The notes under the pieces were generated by a model that saw only the letters and a list, made by a program, of their open reading frames with translations, was not told the DNA's origin and made no database searches. A stretch of 64,000 nucleotides of DNA from Psychroserpens algicola (GTDB lineage: Bacteria; Bacteroidota; Bacteroidia; Flavobacteriales; Flavobacteriaceae). The translations under genes were made by a program, and so were the position numbers. The DNA is taken from NCBI RefSeq assembly GCF_014526325.1, contig NZ_JACNMJ010000003.1, positions 124,001 through 188,000 on the forward strand, given 5' to 3'. Of this stretch, positions 17,482-26,811 are shown piece after piece. Every line of letters begins with the position of its first letter. Within the stretch, counting starts at the first letter, position 1.

Positions 17482-17489
17482 CAAAGATA
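17482..17489 (-). promoter_or_regulatory. Predicted -7 box for the 782-codon T9SS gene
   Basis: TATCTTTG on the minus strand, 18 nt before ATG 17463. It supports that start over the in-frame codon at 17484, which would overlap the box. Confidence 0.5.
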
Positions 17490-17557
17490 AGCATAGATGT
17501 GGTCACTTATGTTAAATTGTTTGTTAAAGCCTGTTTTTGACTAAAAGGACACAAATA

Positions 17558-17565
17558 TAAGTTTG
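17558..17565 (+). promoter_or_regulatory. Predicted promoter of the 17626 lipoprotein gene
   Basis: TAAGTTTG with a TTG 18 nt upstream of it, a good fit to the -33/-7 pattern. It predicts a leader of about 56 nt and rules out the in-frame TTG at 17563 as a start. Confidence 0.6.
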
Positions 17566-17625
17566 AGACGCAACCAATTAACAATTTTTACATCTAAAGG
17601 ATATAACTCTAAATACAAATCAATT

Positions 17626-18579
17626 ATGAAAACACAGTATGTTTTATTTCTAGTATTACCTTTTATGTTTTTTAGCTGTAATTCGGATGATCCGTCTACA
17701 AAACAATTGCCAACAGCAGATGACTATAAGAGTATCTTTTTAAATGTAATCAATAACAAAACTCAAGAATTTACTTTTGATGTATCAACTAATCCTGCAG
17801 TCTTTACAACAGCTAAAGGTGTAGAAATTAGTTTGAATACAGCTTGTTTACAAATAGACGGAGCACAAGTAACAGGAGAGTGTACCCTTGAAGTTGTAGA
17901 ACTTTTTGATAAAGGTGAAATGCTAGTAACTAATAAACCAACCTATGGATTAGATGAAAATGGCGATAAAGCCTTATTAATTTCTGGAGGTGAATTTTCT
18001 ATTAAGGCTTACCAAAATGGTTTGTCTATAGATAATGTATGCGGCTACAGTGTGAATGTGCCTGCTAACCTTACAGGAGGAGTCAATCCTGATATGACAT
18101 TATGGACTGGAGTGGTGAATGACAGTATTGATATCGTCTGGGATGAAATTGATGGAGATAATCAGGAAGGGTTTATTGAAGGAGAAGGTGATACTTACTA
18201 TTGTTACTTCGGTGATTTTGGATGGACCAACCTTGACATATTTTATTCTGATGAAAATCCTCAAACAACATTAAAAGTTGAACCTCCTAGTGGCTATGAT
18301 AACACAAATTCTGATGTGTTTTTATCGTATGTTGGAGAACCAAACGCCTTAGCCACATTAGATGTATTTACGATCGATGGCTATTTCTCTGAGCACTATG
18401 GAAAACTGCCAATAGGTATTCAGGTGAATCTTATTTTCGTTAGTGAAGATGATGGCGAGTTTACCTATGCTCTAAAAACAGTTACTATTGAAGCAGATCA
18501 GGTTTACCAATTCTCTGAAAGTGAATTGCAAACCACGTCAGCTTCGGCACTTGAAACTCTGGTAAGGAATTTACCTTAA
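17626..18579 (+). CDS. Uncharacterised lipoprotein
   Basis: 317 residues from ATG 17626. The N-terminus is a lipoprotein signal (MKTQYVLFLVLPFMFFSC) followed by NSDDPSTKQ, acidic after the Cys as in surface-exported Bacteroidota lipoproteins. The rest is acidic and beta-rich, with GVEISLNTACLQIDGAQVTG and GYSVNVPANLTGG; this latter pattern resembles domains found in Bacteroidota cell-surface lipoproteins that follow a ZU5-like or carboxypeptidase-regulatory theme, but I do not recognise a named family. It is the only plus-strand gene in the surface-protein island and converges on the giant adhesin, sharing a bidirectional terminator with it. Confidence 0.7.
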   Translation: MKTQYVLFLVLPFMFFSCNSDDPSTKQLPTADDYKSIFLNVINNKTQEFTFDVSTNPAVFTTAKGVEISLNTACLQIDGAQVTGECTLEVVELFDKGEMLVTNKPTYGLDENGDKALLISGGEFSIKAYQNGLSIDNVCGYSVNVPANLTGGVNPDMTLWTGVVNDSIDIVWDEIDGDNQEGFIEGEGDTYYCYFGDFGWTNLDIFYSDENPQTTLKVEPPSGYDNTNSDVFLSYVGEPNALATLDVFTIDGYFSEHYGKLPIGIQVNLIFVSEDDGEFTYALKTVTIEADQVYQFSESELQTTSASALETLVRNLP

Positions 18580-18600
18580 GTAGATTTAACTTTAGGATAT

Positions 18601-18633
18601 AAAAAAAGCAATGTGTTTTACATTGCTTTTTTT
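18601..18633. terminator. Bidirectional terminator between convergent genes
   Basis: A 14-bp perfect stem (18601-18614 / 18620-18633) with a 5-nt loop, seven A before and seven T after. It sits 21 nt after the lipoprotein stop and 14 nt past the adhesin stop on the other strand, so it can serve both. Confidence 0.9.
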
Positions 18634-18646
18634 ATGTTTTAAATTA

Positions 18647-21600
18647 TTACAAGCGCAAGGAGAAATGTCCTTTAACTTGAAATGAAATATTATTTTTCCT
18701 AACATCGGCAACAAACCAGTAATCATTTGCAGGCATAAGATGTCCATTATAAAAACCATCCCATCCCTTATCATTTGAATCAAGAGTTTTTAGCAGTTTT
18801 CCATAACGATCATAAATATATACTATAGTTCCTGTTAAGGTCTCTACACCAGTAATATGCCAGGTGTCAAAATACGAATCGTTATTAGGTGTAAAGAATT
18901 TAGGAGCATCTATGACTACGATTTCCTTGGATACTTCTGAACAACCGTTTAAATCTATAATAGTAATGGTATGGTATCCTAAACTTACATTTTCAAAAGT
19001 ACTCGACTCCTGAGGTTCATTATCATCAAGCTGGTAGAGATAATTACCAATTCCGCTAACGGTTACTGTAATATTATTAGGGTCAGAGAAATCAACCGTT
19101 TCAGTAATTTCAATTATAGCGGCTTCAGATTCTGAAACTGTAAATACACGTGTTGTTTCACAACCATTAACAGAAGTTACTGTTACCGAATAAGTACCAA
19201 TGTCTGTTATCTCAATTTCAGGAGTAATTTCATTTGTTGACCAAAGGTAAGTATCTCCTGCATTATTTGTATTAGCACTCACAATGAGTGGTAAATTATC
19301 TAAACAAATTACCTGATCTTCAATATCAACAACAGGCTTTTCAAAAACGACAGTTAAAAATTCAGTAATGCTATAACAACCAGTAGTATTGTTTTCTACA
19401 CGTGCATAAATGGTTTCATTCGTCATTGCCTCATAGGTTGCTTCTAGTGGATCAAGACCTTCTTCGGCTAGAATATCATCGAGATAATAGCTAACTGTAA
19501 ATGCGTTTGGATTTTGACCTCCTAAAATTTGAGCGTTTTGCTCACTTAAGTCAAATACATAGAAACCATCAAAATCATCATCACAAGCTTCTATATTGTT
19601 GGGTTGATTGGCAATCGGTAAAGGATTGACCTGTAAGTTGAATTCATAAATAGTAAAACAATGTGTTGTAGAAAATTCTACACGTGCAAACAAGGTGTCA
19701 TTAGTTGTTTGATAGGTATAGATAGTATCTAGCGCATTTTCTTGATTTCTGGCATCAGTTTCCGATGCGTAGTAATTTACTAATACATTAGCTGTTTGAT
19801 CAAGTAAGGTAGAATTAATCTCAGTTAAATCGGTCGTTTGTGTTGCTGTATCACAAATATCATAAGTTTCAAAGTCGTGTATAGCAGGAGGTAGGTTCAC
19901 ATCTAGTTCTAGTGGAACACTCACAAAACAATCTGAAATCGTATTGGTAACTCTTATAAATACAGTTTGCGGATTTGTAAGATTTGTGTACTGACTTGGA
20001 TCAGGAATCGCGTTGGTGTTGGATTCTAAGTCGTCCATAGTTTCAAAGTAGGTTACAGTAATATCGTCTTGTCTTACATCTAGAATATCGAATTCTGCTT
20101 GTGTTAAGTCAAAAACAACAATACCATCATAATCTTCATCACACATGGAAATTGGAGATGCAGGATTTGCATCAGGAGACTGAATGACATTCAATTCAAA
20201 ACTTGTAATGGCATTACAGATAGTTCCATTATCAACCACAGCAAAAATACGCTGTGGATTAAGCGTGTTTGCATATTGAAGTGGCAAGGCATTTGTAAGA
20301 TTTTCGGCATCAGATAAAGACGTGTAAAATGTAATATCTAAGTTGTCATTTATACCTTCGGAAATTTCCTGAACCTTTAGGTTTAGATCAAAAGATTCAC
20401 TTCCGTCATTTGATATGTCATCACAAACAAACCAGTCTACAGGCACATTGTACTCTGGATTTGTTCCTACTTCAATAACAAATGAAGCCGTCCCATAACA
20501 AGATGTATCAGTAATGTTTTGTACTCTGGCTATAATAGTTTGTGGGTTCGAACTATTTTGATACACAGAAGTTTTATCAATTGCATTAGTGTTAGCATCA
20601 GCATCAGACTGGTCTAAAAAGTATAATACTTCTTTACCTGTTTGACCATTCAAAATTTCTATGTCTTTAGTTTCAAATATAAAGTCGCCAATACCATCAC
20701 TTAAATCTTCACAAATTTTATAGTTTGAAATGGCTGTGAAATTTGGTAAAGTATTTACAATGACTTCAAAACTTTCGGTAGTATAACATCCTGTTATTGT
20801 GTTTTCTATACGAACAAAAAGAGAGTTTGTACTCGCAGGATATGCTGCTGTGTTTCCAATAGCATTACTTGATGTGTCAGCATCATTTAATGTGGTATGA
20901 AAGGTGATTACTCTATTAGTAGTATCACTTACAATTTCTGAAATTTTAGCATCTAAGTCTATTATTGAAACAGCATCTTGGTCGTCATCACAAATGATAA
21001 TATCTGTAGGTTGATTTGAAAGTGGTGCTGGTAAAACTTCTATGTCAAACGAATTAATATCGGCGCAAGCCGTTAAATTTTCTGCAATTCTGGTATATAC
21101 CGTTAGCGGATTAGATGTATTAGAATACAATGTTGGAAGGACGTTACTACCTGAGTTGGCATCTTCTTCAGTGGCATAATAGCTAACCGTAAAATCGGTT
21201 GTAAGATTATTTGTAACAAGAATATCGAACTGGCTTAAATCAATAGTTGTAAGTCCGTCCTGATCTGTATCACAAACCGTTTGATTGTCAATAGGTGGAA
21301 ATTCAATTATCGGATTGATTATTAAGTCAAACTGAGATATTTCTTGACAATTCGGACTCGTTAAGGTGATATAAATTGTTTGCGGATTTGAAGAAGGGGT
21401 AAAAGGAACATTTTGATCAATAGGGTTAATCTGATTGTTCCTGTCGTCTTCAGTTTCATAAAATTCTATGGCGATATCGTATGCCATGACGTCTTCAACA
21501 TCATCAATAATTATCTCGGCAATATTACTCAGGTTAAATTCTTCAACACCGTCATTATCTTCATCACAGAAAGCAAAATCTCTAATATTTGTCGCAGTGA

Positions 21601-23491
21601 GTAATAGATTGGTATGCACTTCAATTGGAGTCGTAGAAGCACAGCCTGTATTGTTGTCTTCAACCCTTATAAATACAACTTGCTCATTACTGACTGTATT
21701 GGCATAGTTAGTTTCGTCCGCAATTGGGTTAATGCCTAAGTCTGCATCTTCCTGAGTTTCATGAAATGTAACACTTACGCCTGTTAAACCTTCTAAAACA
21801 TCATCAATAATTGAAGTTAAATCAAAAGTTGCAAATCCGTCGTGATCACTGTCACAGGCATCGATGTAATGATTTTCGGTATTGATAACCGGATTGTTTA
21901 GTATTTCAATATCCAGAGTTGTTGTAATAGAACAGCCCGTATTTACATTAGAGACATTTACAAACAAAGTCTCTGTTGTATTTGTATTTACATAAGGAAG
22001 CGGAATAGCGTTTATACCATTATCAGCATCATTTTGAGTGTAGTGATAAGTTACTTCAAGATCGAAATTTCCGTTGGTGATTTCATCATCTTTTTGTGAT
22101 AAATCTATAGTTGTAAATCCGTCTGCTGTAGCGTCATCACATACTAATAATAGTGTTGGAGTTGTAATAACTGGCAATGGATTTACTATCAAATCAAAAT
22201 TTTGGAAGGCTAAACAGCCATTAGTTGTATCCTCAATTCTCACAAAAATAGTTTGCGGATTTGAGGTGTTCTGAAATGTGCCAGACACTGCATTTGTTCC
22301 AGTTTGAGCATCATTAGCAGTTGTGTGATATGATATGCTGTAGTTTGAAGCAGGTACTGATGCAATTACATCAGAATCTTTAGTTGACAAGTCAAAGACT
22401 TCTATCTCATTACCACTTAAATCGTCACATAGCTCATAATCTGAAATTGGTTCAGCCGATTGTGTAGAACTTAATGTCACTACTATGGCGTCTTCAATAA
22501 GACAAGTGGATCCTGCTAAAGGAATTTCAACCTCTACACGATAATCTCCAGACTGTGATACATTGAGTGTCGGTTGAGTTTCTCCACCGATAAGCACATT
22601 ATTTAAAAACCATGAATATGTCGCTTGCGGATTTTCAATATTTCCATCTAAAGTCACTTCATCGGCACAGGTCTGAATATCTGAACCTAAATCTACCGAC
22701 GCATTAAAACTATTACCTTCAATAAATACTGCTGAGTCATAGTTTCTATCGGTTTGATCGGCAATAACTAATTTGATGTGATACTGTACATTTGGTTGTA
22801 TTATAGCACTTGCAGTCATTACAGTTGTACGACCATTGTAGTTTGTGTCTCCTAAATTAAAACCCTCAAAATATTGAGCATTTGAGGCGTCACAAAAACC
22901 AACAATCTCATCATGAATTGTGTTGGTATTCACTGGAGTTGTTGTTCCCGGAATGATGGCAATATTGGTATAAGGATCACTAGTTCCAGCTTCTTTAATC
23001 AAGAAGGCAAATCCATCAGAATATTCACAAGGGAAATTTCCGAAGTATTCTTCAGAAGCTAAGATATAATTAAATTGTATTTGATTTGCAGCCGAAATAA
23101 AGTCAAACTCAATAGACGTTGCGTTTAAGGTTCCTGTAATGCCTAACGCTGTTTCCAGATCAGGATCGGTTGTCCAATTGGGTTGCCCTTCATTTAAAAT
23201 AGCTGTGTTTTCTGTGTTTCCTCCAGAAATAGCATTACCTGTTGATAACATAATACCGTTTTCAAAAGGAAAGTTTGAACCAGCACGCTCAAAATAGGCA
23301 AAGCTATTAAAACCATTAACTTGTCCGTTAATTTGAGACTCTATATTTGAAGTTTCAACACAACCTTGTACGAGGTTGTTTTCTATAAGCTCTTGTTCTG
23401 TAAATGAGTTGTCTATACTAATTTGCTGCGCACCTAATGTGCAGCATAAAAAACATGCAAAAAGACTGAGGGATTTTTTTAAAAACGTCAT
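18647..23491 (-). CDS. Giant T9SS type B-sorted adhesin-like protein, choice-of-anchor L head and 11 tandem repeats
   Basis: 1614 residues. A signal peptide (MTFLKKSLSLFACFLCCTLGAQ) leads a choice-of-anchor L head (about 25-260: GFNSFAYFERAGSNFPFENG, YILASEEYFGNF, LVIADQTDRNYDSAVF). A short Ig-like domain comes next (about 270-345). Then come eleven ~95-residue repeats (about 350-1394), an Ig/PKD-like pair and the type B tail (APKFFTPNNDSYFDTWHI ... GHFSLRL). Each repeat opens with a Cys and an Asp cluster, often CDxDxDG, then 'FDLT', 'Y.t..DA..g.NaI', 'Y.N..NPQTIFVRVEN...GC' and 'f.L.Vn..P'. The DxDxDG core suggests Ca2+ binding and the two Cys per repeat a possible disulfide. I infer a long cell-surface stalk for adhesion or gliding. 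The first gene upstream of it is 165 nt away, so it probably has its own promoter. Confidence 0.9.
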   Translation of the reverse strand: MTFLKKSLSLFACFLCCTLGAQQISIDNSFTEQELIENNLVQGCVETSNIESQINGQVNGFNSFAYFERAGSNFPFENGIMLSTGNAISGGNTENTAILNEGQPNWTTDPDLETALGITGTLNATSIEFDFISAANQIQFNYILASEEYFGNFPCEYSDGFAFLIKEAGTSDPYTNIAIIPGTTTPVNTNTIHDEIVGFCDASNAQYFEGFNLGDTNYNGRTTVMTASAIIQPNVQYHIKLVIADQTDRNYDSAVFIEGNSFNASVDLGSDIQTCADEVTLDGNIENPQATYSWFLNNVLIGGETQPTLNVSQSGDYRVEVEIPLAGSTCLIEDAIVVTLSSTQSAEPISDYELCDDLSGNEIEVFDLSTKDSDVIASVPASNYSISYHTTANDAQTGTNAVSGTFQNTSNPQTIFVRIEDTTNGCLAFQNFDLIVNPLPVITTPTLLLVCDDATADGFTTIDLSQKDDEITNGNFDLEVTYHYTQNDADNGINAIPLPYVNTNTTETLFVNVSNVNTGCSITTTLDIEILNNPVINTENHYIDACDSDHDGFATFDLTSIIDDVLEGLTGVSVTFHETQEDADLGINPIADETNYANTVSNEQVVFIRVEDNNTGCASTTPIEVHTNLLLTATNIRDFAFCDEDNDGVEEFNLSNIAEIIIDDVEDVMAYDIAIEFYETEDDRNNQINPIDQNVPFTPSSNPQTIYITLTSPNCQEISQFDLIINPIIEFPPIDNQTVCDTDQDGLTTIDLSQFDILVTNNLTTDFTVSYYATEEDANSGSNVLPTLYSNTSNPLTVYTRIAENLTACADINSFDIEVLPAPLSNQPTDIIICDDDQDAVSIIDLDAKISEIVSDTTNRVITFHTTLNDADTSSNAIGNTAAYPASTNSLFVRIENTITGCYTTESFEVIVNTLPNFTAISNYKICEDLSDGIGDFIFETKDIEILNGQTGKEVLYFLDQSDADANTNAIDKTSVYQNSSNPQTIIARVQNITDTSCYGTASFVIEVGTNPEYNVPVDWFVCDDISNDGSESFDLNLKVQEISEGINDNLDITFYTSLSDAENLTNALPLQYANTLNPQRIFAVVDNGTICNAITSFELNVIQSPDANPASPISMCDEDYDGIVVFDLTQAEFDILDVRQDDITVTYFETMDDLESNTNAIPDPSQYTNLTNPQTVFIRVTNTISDCFVSVPLELDVNLPPAIHDFETYDICDTATQTTDLTEINSTLLDQTANVLVNYYASETDARNQENALDTIYTYQTTNDTLFARVEFSTTHCFTIYEFNLQVNPLPIANQPNNIEACDDDFDGFYVFDLSEQNAQILGGQNPNAFTVSYYLDDILAEEGLDPLEATYEAMTNETIYARVENNTTGCYSITEFLTVVFEKPVVDIEDQVICLDNLPLIVSANTNNAGDTYLWSTNEITPEIEITDIGTYSVTVTSVNGCETTRVFTVSESEAAIIEITETVDFSDPNNITVTVSGIGNYLYQLDDNEPQESSTFENVSLGYHTITIIDLNGCSEVSKEIVVIDAPKFFTPNNDSYFDTWHITGVETLTGTIVYIYDRYGKLLKTLDSNDKGWDGFYNGHLMPANDYWFVADVRKNNISFQVKGHFSLRL
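19310..22444 (-). repeat. Eleven tandem ~95-residue (about 285-bp) protein repeats
   Basis: Protein-level tandem repeats within the 1614-residue adhesin. Copies are clearly related but diverged at DNA level, so this is an old array rather than a recent expansion. Confidence 0.85.
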
Positions 23492-23656
23492 TTGTAAGCG
23501 GTTAAATACGACATCAATGGTGTTTAGCTTTGGGGACTATTTCTTCTATTGATATGTTGTTGTGCGGAAAAGTAGCAGTAATTAAGATGAAATACAAAAA
23601 AACACGATGAAATGCATTAAATTTTAACATTTAAATACCAAGTTGCACCAATTGCC

Positions 23657-25498
23657 TTAATAATTCACATAAACCCAGCCCACAAGAGGCTTATAGTTCA
23701 TGTCATTAGGATTAAGAATATAAAAATAGGTGCCAACAGGAACAAGTTTACCATGATTATTTAAGCCTCTGTTAATACGTCCGTACCATTTTTTATCATT
23801 ATTGCCTTCAAAAATCAAAGTACCATATCGGTTAAAAATTTTGAGTTCATGATCTTCAAAAATATCATATAAACCCTGAATATTAAACCAGTCATTTTTT
23901 CCATCGTTATTAGGCGAAAAGCCTTCGGGAACATATGGAGGGCAATTTTCAACAAGCAGGTCAAAGGCATACACATCATAACAAGGCGGATGATCTACTT
24001 TTGCATATACTGTCATAGGATGACTACTGTTAGAATACGCTTCCGGATTTATAATTTCACTTTGATTGGCTTCTAAATCGGAAAGTGTTTCATAAAATTC
24101 AGCTTCAATAGTTGTGTCTAAAGCCGATTGTAAAATCTGTACTAAATTAAAAGTACCTGAATTAAAACCTTCATTACAAGTTAATTGACTTGGTAGTGTT
24201 TGAATAGGAGGAACCACCAGCAACTCAATAAGTTCGTTGTCTAAATTATTAATTTCACTGGTTTCAATAATAATGCCGTTTCCTGTTCCATCGTCATCTA
24301 CAGCTAAGGTAAGTAGAAATGTATCTGCAACTGATGAAGGTATAGAAATTGTAATATTGCCTGTTTCCGAAGCACCAATCGGAATTTCATTTTGAGTCAT
24401 AGCCTGACCAATAAGAACACCATCGGCATAAAATGCTATTGGTGTATGTGCTGGTAAAGGATCTGTACTATTGATATTATAAACAGTATAATCAATATTG
24501 ACTGTTCGGTCACCACAATTAATTGTATAGGAATCTAAGGCAATTGTAGCATCAGGCAACTGACTGTTTAAAACAGTAACAATGTTATTAATAATAATTA
24601 AATCGGCTCTAAAGACGCCAAATTCATCCACACCTCCAGTCGTCATTTTAATTGTTGCGCTCGTGTCACCAATGTTTATGTTATCTTGAATATCATATAC
24701 ATCAAGATCACAATTGTAAAACATATTAGAATTAGTGAAACTATTAGTACCATTAAACGCATTATCACTCAAATTAAGCGGCGGATTAGAAAGTACATTA
24801 TTATTTATGGATAGGCTTTCACCATAATTGAGGCTATTATCACCTTCCCAGGCAAGAAACCCAATTTTTGCACCTTGGTTATCAATCACATTTAAGTTAT
24901 CAATTAGAATGATTTTTTCCTGATTGTTTCTATTAATGATTTCTAAACCTTGATATAAGTTGAGTTGATTTAAAGGTAATGAAGCATCTTCGTAAATGAC
25001 ATAAATACTCCAACCAGCAAAGTTGGTACGATTGCTACAAAATCCTGGAGAATTTGTTAGTGCATCTGTGATGTCAAGATCAGAGAATTCGTAGGTCGTA
25101 TTGCCTTCGGAAACGATAATGTCTGTAATATCGGCATAACATGAAAAATAAGTCAGCGTGTCGCTAAGCGGTTCAGTATAATCGACAGTATAGGTGTCAA
25201 TAGCTTCAACAGGGATATCATTTAATGTAACCGAAGTGTCGCCAGTACCAGAACCTGCCCAGTACAGATATGCAGCCACAACTGTAGTACTGCCTGATAA
25301 GATTAAATTTGCGCTTGAGGATTCTAACGGAAAACAAAAACTACTATCCAGATTGTTTTCAAACGGATTGAGTGTATTGCCAATAGCTGTATAATCGTAA
25401 CGGCCATTAAATTGCTGAAATAACTCTATGTCTTGAGCATAGGAAGATGTAGCGTGAACACCTATCAAAATACCTATGATAAACTTAAGAAACTTCAT
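23657..25498 (-). CDS. T9SS type B-sorted secreted protein with one stalk repeat
   Basis: 613 residues from ATG 25496-25498 (MKFLKFIIGILIGVHATSSYAQ); two codons upstream there is an in-frame TTG. The head (about 25-300) has AAYLYWAGSGTGDTSVTLN, FSCYADITDIIV and NFAGWSIYVIYEDASLPLNQL, a pattern like DUF3344-type beta domains. A CARDB/Ig-like domain follows (about 310-430: TVNIDYTVYNINS, TFLLTLAVDDDG). One repeat of the local stalk family comes next (LTCNEGFNSGTFNLVQI...), and the tail is a gliding-motility-type sorting domain (YVPEGFSPNNDGKNDWFNIQG ... KIFNRYGTLIFEG). This tail is more like the canonical CHU_C form than those of the neighbours. It starts 34 nt after the preceding gene's stop, so it probably shares that mRNA. 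Confidence 0.85.
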   Translation of the reverse strand: MKFLKFIIGILIGVHATSSYAQDIELFQQFNGRYDYTAIGNTLNPFENNLDSSFCFPLESSSANLILSGSTTVVAAYLYWAGSGTGDTSVTLNDIPVEAIDTYTVDYTEPLSDTLTYFSCYADITDIIVSEGNTTYEFSDLDITDALTNSPGFCSNRTNFAGWSIYVIYEDASLPLNQLNLYQGLEIINRNNQEKIILIDNLNVIDNQGAKIGFLAWEGDNSLNYGESLSINNNVLSNPPLNLSDNAFNGTNSFTNSNMFYNCDLDVYDIQDNINIGDTSATIKMTTGGVDEFGVFRADLIIINNIVTVLNSQLPDATIALDSYTINCGDRTVNIDYTVYNINSTDPLPAHTPIAFYADGVLIGQAMTQNEIPIGASETGNITISIPSSVADTFLLTLAVDDDGTGNGIIIETSEINNLDNELIELLVVPPIQTLPSQLTCNEGFNSGTFNLVQILQSALDTTIEAEFYETLSDLEANQSEIINPEAYSNSSHPMTVYAKVDHPPCYDVYAFDLLVENCPPYVPEGFSPNNDGKNDWFNIQGLYDIFEDHELKIFNRYGTLIFEGNNDKKWYGRINRGLNNHGKLVPVGTYFYILNPNDMNYKPLVGWVYVNY

Positions 25499-25532
25499 GA
25501 TCAAACTGTTATAAAACCAAGTTACATATTTT

Positions 25533-26811
25533 TTAGCGTTTCAAAGTGAAATGACTTCTAAAGGTTCGACCGTCTTGTAAAGTAACTACAAACCAGTAAT
25601 CACTAGAAGGTAGCTCGAAACCATTAAAAGTACCATCCCATCCAGGACCTAGAGGATTAAGTTCTACAAGCAATTTTCCGTAGCGATCAAAAATTAAGAT
25701 TTGTGTATTAGGTTGAAAGTCGCTAGAAATTCCTTTGACCTGCCAATACGGATTGTGCTCATCACCATTAGGCGTAAAGAATTTTGGAAAACCAATTACA
25801 GAAACGATTTCCTCAACGGTTCCGCAGTCATTTTCAACATCTTTGACATAAACCGTATGAAATCCAAAACTTACATTTTCAAATACGTTACTATCCTGAT
25901 ATGGTCCTAATGGATCATCTAGTGCAAATTGGTAGACACCTTCTCCTGTAACAAAAACAGTAATGGTATTATTCGATGTGGCATCGGTAACTTCAATATC
26001 GGTAAACGTTGCAATGTCAGATGCTAGGACACTAATAGTTCGATCTTTAAAACAACCATCAGTTGAGGTTACTCTCACAGCGTAAGTGCCAGGTTCATTA
26101 ATTTGAATTTCAAATTCGTCTTCGCCAGTAGACCAGTCGTAATAATAGTTGTTTGGTGTATCATCAATCAATCCACCAGTTAAAGTTATGGTTTGCGGAA
26201 AGTCGTTTAAACAATAGAATAAGGTTTCTTCAGTGACAATATTAGGCAATTCGAATACGGTAAGTTGAATTTCACTAATCCCAAAACAGGCATTCATATT
26301 TTCAACACGCGCATAAATGACTTGGTCATAGGGATTGGTGTTGGTATAATTAGTCCCTAAAGGATTATCTTCAATAAGGGCTTCCTGATAGGTCTCGTAA
26401 AAGCTAACCTCCAAATCGGCAGGTAATCCGAAGAGAATCGCATCCAGCATATCATTAAGGTTGAAATTATAGATGCCATCTTCAGTACCATCGTCATCAC
26501 AGACTTCTAAAATCGTGTCATTAGAAGCTGTGGTACTGGCTTCGAGAGTAATTTCAGCAATATTTGTACAGCCATTTACAGTGTCAGTGACCAGTGCATA
26601 AATGATATGCGGATTGAAATAATTGTCAAAAGCATCAGCATTAATCTCGTCTTCATCGTTTTCTAAGTCGGAAAGTGAGACATAAAAATTAATGGTTCTA
26701 TTAGCAGCACCTCCAGTAATATCATCAAAAACCTGATTGAGGTCAAAAGTGGTAAAGCCTTCAGGAATACCATCCTCATCACACTGAATAATAGTGGTGT
26801 CATTAGCTTCA
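25533..26811 (-). repeat. Direct repeat copy 1 (3' half of the 810-residue T9SS gene)
   Basis: About 1.28 kb that repeats nearly base for base at 27972-29250, offset 2439 bp, same orientation. It covers stalk repeats 3-4, Ig-like domains and the sorting tail. I count about 12 amino-acid differences in ~425. Confidence 0.9.

Noticed and set aside
18647-23491. Repeats taken for a CRISPR or DNA satellite
   Set aside because: The period is ~285 bp and similarity is at protein level only; there are no short identical repeats with spacers.
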